Positions 43,767 through 51,744 of a DNA stretch of 64,000 bases are shown piece after piece. The stretch's first letter is position 1. Every line of letters starts with the position of its first letter. A program made the translations under genes and the position numbers. The notes below the pieces were generated by a model, which worked only from the letters and a program-made list of their open reading frames with translations, was not told the origin of the DNA and ran no database searches. Source of the stretch: Streptomyces sp. AC512_CC834 (GTDB taxonomy: Bacteria > Actinomycetota > Actinomycetes > Streptomycetales > Streptomycetaceae); contig NZ_JAGMUO010000035.1 in NCBI RefSeq assembly GCF_019049325.1, forward strand, positions 62,001 through 126,000, given 5' to 3'.

Positions 43767-44447
43767 TCACGTCCTGGTGGACACCCCCGTCAGCGCCGTC
43801 ACCACCGGATCCAGCGCCTGGTGTATCTCGTCGCCGACCGACCGGAAGAACGTCAGCGGCGCCCCGTACGGGTCGTACACCTCGTCCGCCTCCACCGTGG
43901 GCGCCAGGAGCCACCCGCGTAGCGCGGCGGCCGCGCGGACCAGGGCGCGCGCACGGGTGACCAGGCCGTCCTCCAGGGGCGGCAGGGTCGCGGGGTCGAT
44001 GGCGTTCACCAGGCGGGTGAACTCCTTGAGGGTGAAGGTGCGCAGGCCCGCCGAGTGCCCCATGGAGATGACCTGCCCCCGGTGGTCACGCGTCGCGGTG
44101 AGCACCAGGTCCGCGCGGATCACGTGCTCGTCGAGCAGTTCGCGTCCGGTGAAGCCGACGGCGTCGGCGCCGAAGTCCGCGAGGACCGCCTCGGCGTTCG
44201 CCTCCATGGGCGCGCCCTCGTGGCCCCAGGTGCCGGCGCTCTCCACGACGAGGCCGCCGCCCAGTACGCCGAGCCGCTCCGTCACGAAATGCCGGGTCAG
44301 CCGCTCGGTGATGGGCGAGCGGCACACGTTGCCGGTGCTGACGTGGAGGATGCGGAAGCTGTCGCGCGGAAGCCCGACGAACGTCGTCGTGATCTCCGCG
44401 GCACGTTCCCCGTTGCCTATGCCACGCCCCGTCTCAGGGGCCGTCAA
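43767..44447 (-). CDS. Low-molecular-weight protein-tyrosine-phosphatase-like protein lacking the nucleophilic Cys
   Basis: Protein of 226 residues with the LMW-PTP fold pattern. The P-loop is HVSTGNVCRSPITE: the position of the catalytic Cys of CX5R is Ser37 (codon AGC at 44337-44339), while Arg43 and the second Cys remain. The general-acid loop VYDPYGAP is present. The start is a TTG overlapping the stop of the Sua5-type gene (TTGA); upstream in-frame sequence is antisense-like. It could bind phosphoprotein without hydrolysing it, or be a related phosphatase with other chemistry. Coupled to the tRNA-modification gene. Confidence 0.85.
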   Translation of the reverse strand: MTAPETGRGIGNGERAAEITTTFVGLPRDSFRILHVSTGNVCRSPITERLTRHFVTERLGVLGGGLVVESAGTWGHEGAPMEANAEAVLADFGADAVGFTGRELLDEHVIRADLVLTATRDHRGQVISMGHSAGLRTFTLKEFTRLVNAIDPATLPPLEDGLVTRARALVRAAAALRGWLLAPTVEADEVYDPYGAPLTFFRSVGDEIHQALDPVVTALTGVSTRT

Positions 44448-45091
44448 TTCGCCACCTCGAGGTCGGGTACCACCTTGCGCAGCTCCTCGGCCGACAACGC
44501 GCCCGCGCGCAGCAGCACGGGCACCTCGCGGGTGACGTCGACGATGGACGACGGGACGATGCCGGGGGTGGGGCCGCCGTCCAGGTACACGGAGACGGAG
44601 TCGCCGAGCATCTGCTGGGCCGCGTCGCAGTCCTCGGGCGCGGGGTGGCCGGTCAGGTTGGCGGAGGAGACGGCCATGGGGCCGACCTCGGTGAGCAGCT
44701 CGATGGCGACGGGGTGCAGCGGCATGCGGACGGCGACGGTGCCGCGGGTCTCGCCGAGGTCCCACTGGAGGGACGGCTGGTGCTTGGCGACCAGCGTCAG
44801 CGCGCCCGGCCAGAAGGCGTCGACGAGCTCCCAGGCCATCTCGGAGAAGTCGGTGACCAGGCCGTGCAGGGTGTTGGGCGAGCCGATGAGGACGGGCGAG
44901 GGCATGTTGCGGCCGCGGCCCTTGGCCTCGAGCAGGTCACCGACGGCCTCCGGGGCGAAGGCGTCGGCGCCGATGCCGTACACGGTGTCCGTCGGCAGCA
45001 CCACCAGTTCGCCACGGCGGACGGCGGACGCGGCCTCGCGCAGACCGGTCACTCGGTCGGTCGCGTCGTTGGTGTCGTATCGCCGTGCCAT
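44444..45091 (-). CDS. Threonylcarbamoyl-AMP synthase (Sua5/YwlC/YrdC family)
   Basis: Enzyme of 215 residues that makes threonylcarbamoyl-AMP from Thr, bicarbonate and ATP, first step of the t6A37 tRNA modification. The YrdC domain is visible: ELVVLPTDTVYGIGADAF, KGRGRNMPSPVLIG, PGALTLVAKH, VAVRMPLHP and MAVSSANLTGHPAP. It lacks the extra C-terminal Sua5 domain. It lies downstream of prmC, and its stop overlaps the phosphatase-like gene start. Confidence 0.95.
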   Translation of the reverse strand: MARRYDTNDATDRVTGLREAASAVRRGELVVLPTDTVYGIGADAFAPEAVGDLLEAKGRGRNMPSPVLIGSPNTLHGLVTDFSEMAWELVDAFWPGALTLVAKHQPSLQWDLGETRGTVAVRMPLHPVAIELLTEVGPMAVSSANLTGHPAPEDCDAAQQMLGDSVSVYLDGGPTPGIVPSSIVDVTREVPVLLRAGALSAEELRKVVPDLEVAN

Positions 45092-45140
45092 TAGCGGGCC
45101 TCCTCGTACACGTACTGCGGGGTGGAAGTCGGGGCGGTGC

Positions 45141-46022
45141 TCACGGCAGTGCCCTGCGGGCGGTCGCGAACCTGGGCCGGTTGTTGAGGTCGGGGTGGTC
45201 GGCCGCGTCGGCCCAGCCCCGTGCCTCGGTGAAGATCCACGGCACCTGGCCGCCCTGGGTGTCGGCGTGCTCGACGACGACCACGCCGCCGGGGCGCAGC
45301 AGGCGGTGGGCGGTGCGTTCCAGGCCGCGGATCAGGTCGAGTCCGTCCTCGCCGGAGAACAGGGCGAGCTGCGGATCGTGGTCGCGGGCCTCGGGGGCGA
45401 CGTACTCCCACTCGGTGAGCGGGATGTACGGCGGGTTGGAGACCACCAGGTCGACGTGGCCGTCGAGGTCGGGGAAGGCCGTCAGGGCGTCTCCCTGGCG
45501 CAGGTCGACCCTGGACCCCTCCATGTTCTTGCGCGTCCATCTGAGGGCGTCCTCGGACAGCTCCACGGCGTGCACGCGGGAGCGCGGCACCTCCTGGGCG
45601 AGCGCGAGCGCGATGGCGCCCGAGCCGGTGCACAGGTCGACGATGCGGGGCTCGACGACGTCCATGGCGCGTACCGCGTCTATGGCCCAGCCGACGACGG
45701 ACTCGGTCTCGGGGCGGGGCACGAAGACGCCGGGGCCGACCTGGAGCTCCAGGTAGCGGAAGTAGGCGTGGCCGGTGATGTGCTGGAGCGGCTCGCGCGC
45801 CTCGCGGCGGGCGACGACCTCCCAGTACCGGGCGTCGAAGTCGGTGTCCGGCACGGTGTGCAGCTCGCCCCGCTTGACGCCGTGCAGGTACGCGGCGAGT
45901 TCCTCCGCGTCGGTGCGCGGCGAGGGCACGCCGGCGTCGGCCAGCCGCTGGGTGGCCTGGGCCACCTCCGCGAGCAGCACACTGCGGGGGTTCGGGGGTC
46001 GCCCCCCGTGATGTAGCGGCAC
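45141..46022 (-). CDS. prmC: Release-factor glutamine methyltransferase
   Basis: SAM-dependent enzyme of 293 residues that methylates the GGQ glutamine of peptide release factors. The N-terminal helical domain (LADAGVPSPRTDAEELAAYL) is followed by a Rossmann methyltransferase with VDLCTGSGAIALALA and the NPPY motif (VVSNPPYIPLTEWEY). GTG 46022 is preferred because GGAGG lies 6 nt upstream; GTG 45980 would give 279 residues. It lies immediately after its substrate gene prfA. Confidence 0.94.
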   Translation of the reverse strand: MPLHHGGRPPNPRSVLLAEVAQATQRLADAGVPSPRTDAEELAAYLHGVKRGELHTVPDTDFDARYWEVVARREAREPLQHITGHAYFRYLELQVGPGVFVPRPETESVVGWAIDAVRAMDVVEPRIVDLCTGSGAIALALAQEVPRSRVHAVELSEDALRWTRKNMEGSRVDLRQGDALTAFPDLDGHVDLVVSNPPYIPLTEWEYVAPEARDHDPQLALFSGEDGLDLIRGLERTAHRLLRPGGVVVVEHADTQGGQVPWIFTEARGWADAADHPDLNNRPRFATARRALP

Positions 46023-46051
46023 GCTGGTCCTCCGAGCTGTCGTACCGGGGC

Positions 46052-47128
46052 TTACGCGGCGGCGAGCTTCGCGGCCGAGTCCGCGTCGACGCAGGCCTGG
46101 ATCACCGAGTCGAGGTCGCCGTCCAGGACCTGGTCCAGGTTGTACGCCTTGAAGCCGACGCGGTGGTCCGAGATGCGGTTCTCCGGGAAGTTGTACGTGC
46201 GGATCTTCTCGGAGCGGTCGACGGTGCGGACCTGGCTGCGCCGGGCGTCCGCGGCCTCCTTCTCCGCCTCCTCCTGCGCCGCCGCGAGCAGCCTGGAGCG
46301 CAGGATACGCATCGCCTGCTCCTTGTTCTGAAGCTGGCTCTTCTCGTTCTGGCAGGAGGCGACGACTCCGGTGGGAATGTGCGTGATGCGCACGGCGGAG
46401 TCGGTGGTGTTGACGGACTGGCCGCCGGGCCCGGACGAGCGGTAGACGTCGATGCGCAGGTCGTTGGGGTTGATCTCGACGTCGATCTCCTCGGCCTCGG
46501 GGGTCACGAGGACACCCGCCGCGGAGGTGTGGATCCGGCCCTGGGACTCGGTCGCGGGGACGCGCTGCACGCGGTGCACGCCGCCCTCGTACTTCAGCCG
46601 CGCCCAGACGCCCTGTCCCGGCTCGGTGGCGCCCTGGCCGCCCTTGGTCTTCACGGCGACCTGGACGTCCTTGTAGCCGCCCAGCTCGGACTCGGTGGAG
46701 TCGATGATCTCGGTCTTCCAGCCGATCCGTTCCGCGTAGCGCAGGTACATGCGCAGCAGGTCGCCGGCGAAGAGCGCCGACTCGTCGCCGCCGGCGCCGG
46801 CCTTGACCTCGAGGATGACGTCCTTGTCGTCGCTGGGGTCGCGCGGGACGAGCAGCAGGCGGAGCTTCTCGGTGAGTTCCTCGCGCCGCTTCTCCAGTTC
46901 CTTGACCTCGGCGGCGAAGTCCGGGTCGTCGGCGGCGAACTCGCGGGCGGTCTCGGCGTCCTCGCCGGTCTGCTTCCAGGAGCGGTACGTGGCGACGATC
47001 GGGGTGAGCTCGGCGTAACGCTTGTTCAGCCTGCGCGCGTTGGCCTGGTCGGAGTGGACCGACGGGTCGGCGAGCTTCTTCTCCAGGTCGGCGTGCTCGG
47101 CGACGAGTTCCTCGACGGCCTCGAACAT
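46052..47128 (-). CDS. prfA: Peptide chain release factor 1
   Basis: RF1 of 358 residues, which recognises UAA and UAG. The peptidyl-hydrolase motif GGQ is in SSGPGGQSVNTTDSAVRITH. The codon-recognition tripeptide region is VPATESQGRIHTSAAGV. Domain 1 (residues 1-100) is a coiled coil. The full RF1 length and the neighbouring prmC, which modifies it, make the assignment secure. Confidence 0.97.
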   Translation of the reverse strand: MFEAVEELVAEHADLEKKLADPSVHSDQANARRLNKRYAELTPIVATYRSWKQTGEDAETAREFAADDPDFAAEVKELEKRREELTEKLRLLLVPRDPSDDKDVILEVKAGAGGDESALFAGDLLRMYLRYAERIGWKTEIIDSTESELGGYKDVQVAVKTKGGQGATEPGQGVWARLKYEGGVHRVQRVPATESQGRIHTSAAGVLVTPEAEEIDVEINPNDLRIDVYRSSGPGGQSVNTTDSAVRITHIPTGVVASCQNEKSQLQNKEQAMRILRSRLLAAAQEEAEKEAADARRSQVRTVDRSEKIRTYNFPENRISDHRVGFKAYNLDQVLDGDLDSVIQACVDADSAAKLAAA

Positions 47129-47191
47129 CTTGGGCTCCTGCTACTGCTTGGGAAGGGGAAGACGGGCGACCAAAAACGCCGGTCCCGGCGC

Positions 47192-47206
47192 TCCCCCGGT
47201 GGGGGA
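47192..47206 (-). terminator. Short GC hairpin after rpmE
   Basis: TCCCCC (47192-47197) and GGGGGA (47201-47206) with a 3-nt loop, 31 bp beyond the rpmE stop in the direction of transcription. Such runs are frequent in Streptomyces spacers; terminator role is possible but the stem is short. Confidence 0.4.
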
Positions 47207-47236
47207 TGCGGCCGTGGACCGGCGATTGGGGGCTCG

Positions 47237-47458
47237 CTACTTCTTGGAGCCGGCAGCCTTGCCGAAGCGGGCCTCGAAGCGGGCCACACGGCCACCGGTG
47301 TCGAGGATCTTCTGCTTGCCCGTGTAGAACGGGTGGCACTCGGAGCAGACCTCGGCCCGGACGGTGCCGGACGCGATGGTGCTGCGGGTGGTGAACGACG
47401 CGCCACAGGTGCAGCTGACCTGGGTCTCGATGTACTCGGGGTGGATGTCGCGCTTCAA
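47237..47458 (-). CDS. rpmE: Ribosomal protein L31, zinc-binding form
   Basis: Seventy-three residues beginning KRDIHPEYIETQVSCTCGASFTTRS. The Cys pairs CTCG and CSEC mark the C+ zinc-binding paralogue, replaced under zinc limitation by a Cys-less form encoded elsewhere. The start is TTG at 47458; no ATG or GTG is possible at the conserved N-terminus. The terminal GKAAGSKK is typical. Confidence 0.96.
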   Translation of the reverse strand: MKRDIHPEYIETQVSCTCGASFTTRSTIASGTVRAEVCSECHPFYTGKQKILDTGGRVARFEARFGKAAGSKK

Positions 47459-47582
47459 GGTGTCTCCTACTGTTCCGGGAGGGCGCCGGGTCGCAGCCGC
47501 GGGATGCGGGAGCGTGAACCGGAGCCGACTTACCAGTCTGCCAGGACTGGGGCCATCCCCCAAAACCGGGGGACGTCGTGAT

Positions 47583-48746
47583 CTATTCCCCGGCGTTGAC
47601 GACGCCCTTGGCCTCGCCGGTTGCCGTGCCCTCGGTGGCCGACTCCGGGATCGGGCGGTCGTTCTTCAGGGCCGTCCAGACCTGCTGGGCCTTGTCCTTC
47701 TCCACCAGGACCCGGTTGGCGTCGGCGGGGTCGTAGATCACCGGCATGGTGACCATGTGCATGTTGTCCGGGCCGATGCCCTTGAGGCCGCTCGCGAAGG
47801 ACATCAGGGAGTTCACCGAGCCCAGGTCGGAGTCGGTGGTGACGGTCTTGGTGGCGGTGTCGGCGATGTCGTACAGCTTCTTGGGGTTGCCGAGCAGGCC
47901 GACGTCCTTGACCTGGTCGACCAGGGCCTTGACGAAGGCCTGCTGGAGCTGGATGCGGCCGAGGTCGGAGCCGTCGCCGACGCCGTGCCGGGTGCGGACC
48001 AGGCCGAGGGCCTGCTCGCCGTCGAGCCGGTGGGTGCCGGCCGCGAGGTCGAGGTGGCTGTCGGGGTCCTTGATGTCCTCGGTGGTGGTGACCTGCACGC
48101 CGCCGAGGTCGTCGATGAGGTTCTGGAAGCCGGTGAAGTCGACCTCCAGGTAGTGGTCCATGCGCAGGCCGCTGAGGGACTCGACGGTCTTCACGGCGCA
48201 GGCGGCGCCGCCGGTGGAGTAGGCGGAGTTGAACATCACGCCCTCGGCGGCCGGGTGCTCGCCGCCGTCGGTGTCGGTGCAGTCGGGGCGGTCGATGAGG
48301 GTGTCGCGCGGGACGGAGACCACGCTGGCCTTCTTGTGGCCCTTGTAGACGTGCACGATCATCGCCGTGTCCGAGCGGGCGGTGCCGTCGTCGGTGCCGC
48401 CGCCGAGCTCCTTGTTGCCGCCGGAGCGGGTGTCGGAGCCGAGCACCAGGATGTTCTCGGAGCCGTTGTCGGCCTTCTCGGGCCGGTCGGCGCCGAGTGC
48501 CTGGTCGATGTCGACGCTCGTGAGGTTCCCGTTGAGCTTGAAGTAGAGGACCCCGGCGCCGGTGCCGCCCAGGACCACGATGCCCGCGGCGCTCCAGGCC
48601 GCGACGAGCAGTGCCTTGCGCCGCTTGGCGCGGGGCCTGCGGCGGCGGCCCTTGCCCCGGTGGCCCGGTCCGTCGGTGGTGGACTCACCGGTGGCGGACT
48701 TCCCGGGGTCGGGTATCGCGGGATCGGGCGTGCTCTCGGCGGACAT
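47583..48746 (-). CDS. LytR-CpsA-Psr family wall-polymer ligase
   Basis: Membrane-anchored enzyme of 387 residues that attaches anionic glycopolymers such as teichoic acids to peptidoglycan. A basic cytoplasmic tail (RGKGRRRRPRAKRRK) precedes one TM (LLVAAWSAAGIVVLGGTGAGVLYF). The LCP domain has ILVLGSDTRSG, RSDTAMIVHVYKGHK, SVPRDT and VRTRHGVGDGSDLGRIQLQQAF, with the Arg and Asp residues used for polyprenyl-phosphate binding. It is leftward between rho and rpmE with a 433-bp leader region. Confidence 0.94.
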   Translation of the reverse strand: MSAESTPDPAIPDPGKSATGESTTDGPGHRGKGRRRRPRAKRRKALLVAAWSAAGIVVLGGTGAGVLYFKLNGNLTSVDIDQALGADRPEKADNGSENILVLGSDTRSGGNKELGGGTDDGTARSDTAMIVHVYKGHKKASVVSVPRDTLIDRPDCTDTDGGEHPAAEGVMFNSAYSTGGAACAVKTVESLSGLRMDHYLEVDFTGFQNLIDDLGGVQVTTTEDIKDPDSHLDLAAGTHRLDGEQALGLVRTRHGVGDGSDLGRIQLQQAFVKALVDQVKDVGLLGNPKKLYDIADTATKTVTTDSDLGSVNSLMSFASGLKGIGPDNMHMVTMPVIYDPADANRVLVEKDKAQQVWTALKNDRPIPESATEGTATGEAKGVVNAGE

Positions 48747-48878
48747 GTGCTCCTCAGGTGTTCGTCCGGTCGGTTACCCCCTGCGCTCAGGGTCGGGTCG
48801 GTGGCTCCGGCGGCTTGCGCCGGTACCTCACCATCGTCCCTCCGTAGCTGAGACGGCGGAACTCGGGACAGGGTTGCA

Positions 48879-48923
48879 CAACGCTCTGTGTCCGACGCGT
48901 GCCGCACCGGACACAGAGCGTTG
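48879..48923. repeat. Perfect 16-bp inverted repeat
   Basis: CAACGCTCTGTGTCCG at 48879-48894 and its exact complement at 48908-48923 with a 13-nt loop. It lies 130 bp upstream of the LCP gene start. Either a second terminator after rho or an operator-like palindrome; there is no T-run. Confidence 0.75.
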
Positions 48924-49056
48924 CCGAACGGACCGTGAACCGCGCGGTCACCTGCGGATTCGGCCGAAGCCGTCGTGGCTGCCGGACCCGGTGGCGATCT
49001 TCACCGGTGTGGCGAAGGTCGCGGAAGCGGTCTTGTCGGGGCGCGGGCACGAGTCC

Positions 49057-49112
49057 GCGGGCGTACGTGCGCGGGCGTACGTCCGCGGGCGTACGTGCGC
49101 GTGTGTACGTCC
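49057..49112. repeat. 14-bp tandem repeat, four copies
   Basis: GCGGGCGTACGTGC and variants at 49057, 49071, 49085 and 49099. Copies 1 and 3 are identical, copy 2 differs at one base and copy 4 at three. Each contains GTAC palindromes. The spacing of 14 bp does not match helical turns. Confidence 0.85.
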
Positions 49113-49123
49113 TGACATGCACG

Positions 49124-49162
49124 GGGGCCGCCTCCGTCACCGGTGTGACGAGGGCGGCCCCG
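49124..49162 (-). terminator. rho terminator hairpin
   Basis: Stem of GGGGCCGCC-x2-CGTCAC against GTGACG-x2-GGCGGCCCC (17 bp with two mismatches, loop CGGT) lying 18 bp past the rho stop in the direction of transcription. GC-rich and without a U-run, as usual here. Confidence 0.7.
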
Positions 49163-49179
49163 GGTGGTGTGCGAAGACG

Positions 49180-51315
49180 TCAGTCGCCGTTGCCGGGCGT
49201 CGGGGTCGTCTTCTGGATCTGCATCAGGAACTCGGCGTTCGACTTGGTCTGCTTCATCTTGTCGAGGAGCAGTTCGATCGCCTGCTGCTGGTCGAGGGCG
49301 TGCAGCACCCGGCGCAGCTTCCAGGTGATGGCCAGCTCCTCGCTGCCGAGCAGGATCTCCTCCTTGCGGGTGCCGGACGCGTCGACGTCCACCGCCGGGA
49401 AGATGCGCTTGTCGGCGAGCTTCCGGTCGAGCTTCAGCTCGGCGTTGCCGGTGCCCTTGAACTCCTCGAAGATGACCTCGTCCATGCGGGACCCGGTGTC
49501 CACCAGGGCGGTGGCGAGGATGGTCAGCGAACCGCCGTCCTCGATGTTGCGGGCCGCACCGAAGAAGCGCTTCGGCGGGTACAGGGCGGTCGAGTCGACA
49601 CCACCGGACAGGATGCGGCCGGAGGCCGGGGCGGCGAGGTTGTACGCACGACCCAGACGCGTGATCGAGTCGAGCAGCACGACGACGTCGTGACCCAGCT
49701 CCACCAGACGCTTGGCGCGCTCGATGGCCAGCTCGGCGACCGTGGTGTGGTCCTCGGCCGGACGGTCGAAGGTCGAGGAGATGACCTCGCCCTTCACCGA
49801 CCGCTGCATGTCGGTGACCTCTTCCGGACGCTCGTCGACCAGGACGACCATCAGGTGGCACTCGGGGTTGTTGTGCGTGATCGCGTTGGCGATCGCCTGC
49901 ATGATCATGGTCTTGCCGGTCTTCGGCGGAGCCACGATCAGACCGCGCTGCCCCTTACCGATCGGCGCGACCAGGTCGATGATGCGGGTGGTGAGGACAC
50001 CGGGGTCCGTCTCCAGGCGGAGGCGGTCCTGCGGGTACAGCGGCGTCAGCTTGTTGAACTCCGGCCGTCCGCGCCCGGATTCGGGTGCCATGCCGTTCTG
50101 GGAGTCCAGGCGGACCAGCGCGTTGAACTTCTCGCGGCGCTCGCCGTCCTTGGGCTGGCGCACCGCACCGGTGATGTGGTCGCCCTTGCGCAGGCCGTTC
50201 TTGCGGACCTGGGCGAGGGAGACGTACACGTCGTTGGGTCCGGGCAGGTAGCCGGAGGTCCGGATGAACGCGTAGTTGTCGAGGATGTCGAGGATGCCGG
50301 CGACCGGGATGAGGACGTCGTCCTCGTTGATCTGCGGCTCCTGGATCTCGTCGCGTCCGCGACGGCCCCGGCGGTCCCGGTAACGGCCGCGACGGCCGCG
50401 GCGGCCGCTCCCGTCGTCGTCGTAACCGTCGTCGTGCTGCTGACGGTCCTGGCGTCCGCCGCCCTGCTGCTGACGCTGCTGGCCGCCGCCCTGGTTCTGC
50501 TGGTCGTCGCCCTTGTTGCGGCGGTCGCGTCCGCGGTCGCCCCGGTCACCACGGTCACCACGGTCGCCCCGGTCCCGGCGGTCGCGACGACGGCCCTCGC
50601 CGCCCTCGCCGTCGGAACGGGCGTCGCCCTGGCCCTGCTGGTTTCCCTGGTTCCCCTGGTTCCCCTGCGACTGCTGCTGGGCCGACGCGTCGGCCTTCGA
50701 CTCGCCGCCGCGGGTCTCGACGGCCACCGTCTCGGTGGCGGCGGACGGGCTGCCCGCGTCGGCGGTGGCCCGGCGACGACGACGCTCGGAGGGGGCGTCC
50801 TCACCGGCGGCGCCGGCCTGCTCGGCCGAGGCGTTGACCTTGGGAGACGGCTGACCGGGGATCTCGATCTGCTGCTGGTCGGCGGCCTTGTCGCCAGCCG
50901 CCTTGTCCGCCCTCTTCTCGGCCTTTTCGGCCTTCTCGGCCCTCTCGCTCTTGCCGGCCTTCTCCGCCTTCTCGGCGGATGCCTCGTCGCCCGTACGGGT
51001 CCGGGAGGTGCTGCGGCGCTTCGGCTTGGTCTCCCCTGCGCTGTCCGCGGTGGCGGGCGCGGCCTTGGCGGGGGCTCCCCCCGTGGCCTGCGCCTCCTTG
51101 ATGACCTCGATCAGTTGGCTCTTGCGCATCCGCGCGGTGCCCTTGATGCCGAGGCCGGATGCGACCTGCTGCAACTCGGCCAGCACCATGCCCTCGAGGC
51201 CGGTACCGCGGCGCCGCCGGGAGCCGGCACCGCTGGCAGGCGCGGAGGCGTCCGTGGCGGGCGCGGCAGCGGTCTCCTCGACACGTGCGCCCATCAGATC
51301 GGTGGTGTCGCTCAC
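49180..51315 (-). CDS. rho: Transcription termination factor Rho with large RNA-binding insert
   Basis: Hexameric RNA helicase of 711 residues that ends transcription. The N-terminal Rho-N helical domain (about 33-75: GMVLAELQQVASGLGIKGTARMRKSQLIEVI) is followed by about 230 residues of low complexity rich in Ala/Glu/Lys, Gln/Gly and RGDRGD repeats. Then comes the cold-shock-like RNA-binding domain (ILDNYAFIRTSGYLPGPNDVYVS) and the ATPase with GLIVAPPKTGKT and the Q/R-loop regions. E. coli Rho has 419 residues; the long insert is typical of high-GC actinomycetes and likely binds structured RNA. Confidence 0.97.
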   Translation of the reverse strand: MSDTTDLMGARVEETAAAPATDASAPASGAGSRRRRGTGLEGMVLAELQQVASGLGIKGTARMRKSQLIEVIKEAQATGGAPAKAAPATADSAGETKPKRRSTSRTRTGDEASAEKAEKAGKSERAEKAEKAEKRADKAAGDKAADQQQIEIPGQPSPKVNASAEQAGAAGEDAPSERRRRRATADAGSPSAATETVAVETRGGESKADASAQQQSQGNQGNQGNQQGQGDARSDGEGGEGRRRDRRDRGDRGDRGDRGDRGRDRRNKGDDQQNQGGGQQRQQQGGGRQDRQQHDDGYDDDGSGRRGRRGRYRDRRGRRGRDEIQEPQINEDDVLIPVAGILDILDNYAFIRTSGYLPGPNDVYVSLAQVRKNGLRKGDHITGAVRQPKDGERREKFNALVRLDSQNGMAPESGRGRPEFNKLTPLYPQDRLRLETDPGVLTTRIIDLVAPIGKGQRGLIVAPPKTGKTMIMQAIANAITHNNPECHLMVVLVDERPEEVTDMQRSVKGEVISSTFDRPAEDHTTVAELAIERAKRLVELGHDVVVLLDSITRLGRAYNLAAPASGRILSGGVDSTALYPPKRFFGAARNIEDGGSLTILATALVDTGSRMDEVIFEEFKGTGNAELKLDRKLADKRIFPAVDVDASGTRKEEILLGSEELAITWKLRRVLHALDQQQAIELLLDKMKQTKSNAEFLMQIQKTTPTPGNGD

Positions 51316-51744
51316 GAAGGGTCCTTCCCTGGAGCGGACGTCGGCCTGTCTGGCTCGGCGACCGGTTGTGCTGTCCGGCTTCGGTCCTTGCTGTGTGAAC
51401 CGTGCCGGGGCGGTGGTCCGCCTGAACGGCGGAAGAGATATCTGGTGATGGCGCTTCCCCCAGCCGTGGCACCCGGTGTCTGTGTCAGGCGGAGTGGTCG
51501 CACCGGTTCCGAAGCTCCCCCAGAGGGGGTACCCCCACCAGTGGGCCGCTCAGTGCCCGCGTCGGCCGTACTGATCACGTACGACATCCACTACACAATG
51601 CGGCTTGGGGGGCTCCCGGAAGAATGTCTGTCCCGGACGGGGACACGAGGCACCTCGCCATGGTGGGGTCGGGTGCAGACTTGAGGTTAACACTACCGGA
51701 TCCAACAAACATTCCCCCTCTCGAAATCCGGCAACCGTCCGCGG
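51316..51744 (-). promoter_or_regulatory. Leader and promoter region of rho
   Basis: A 429-bp spacer between the rho start and the thrB stop with no supported gene. It contains the Streptomyces-type GC hairpin CCCCCAGAGGGGG (51521-51533) followed by TACCCCCACCAGTGGG. Near the thrB end a less GC-rich stretch (51683-51722: GTTAACACTACCGGATCC, ACAAACATT) probably carries the rho promoter on the minus strand; boxes are not clear enough to fix. A long leader is compatible with known autoregulation of rho. Confidence 0.4.

Larger units (their letters stand above)
48747..49179. other. Gap between LCP gene and rho
   Basis: A 433-bp spacer without a supported gene. It contains a rho-proximal terminator hairpin (49124-49162), a four-copy 14-bp tandem repeat (49057-49112) and a 16-bp perfect inverted repeat (48879-48923), each listed separately. 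The left part must hold the LCP promoter, which I cannot place. Confidence 0.6.

Noticed and set aside
45986..47339. Very long frame extending prmC upstream through prfA
   Set aside because: Upstream of 46022 it is an out-of-frame reading of prfA, with Arg/Gly-rich sequence and no methyltransferase features.
49057..49112. CRISPR-like array
   Set aside because: Units are 14 bp and directly adjacent, with no spacers and no cas genes.
48562..51684. 1040-codon plus-strand frame over rho
   Set aside because: It crosses the LCP gene, a spacer with repeats and all of rho; hydrophobic Val/Ala/Leu runs come from reading the RGD/Gln insert backwards.
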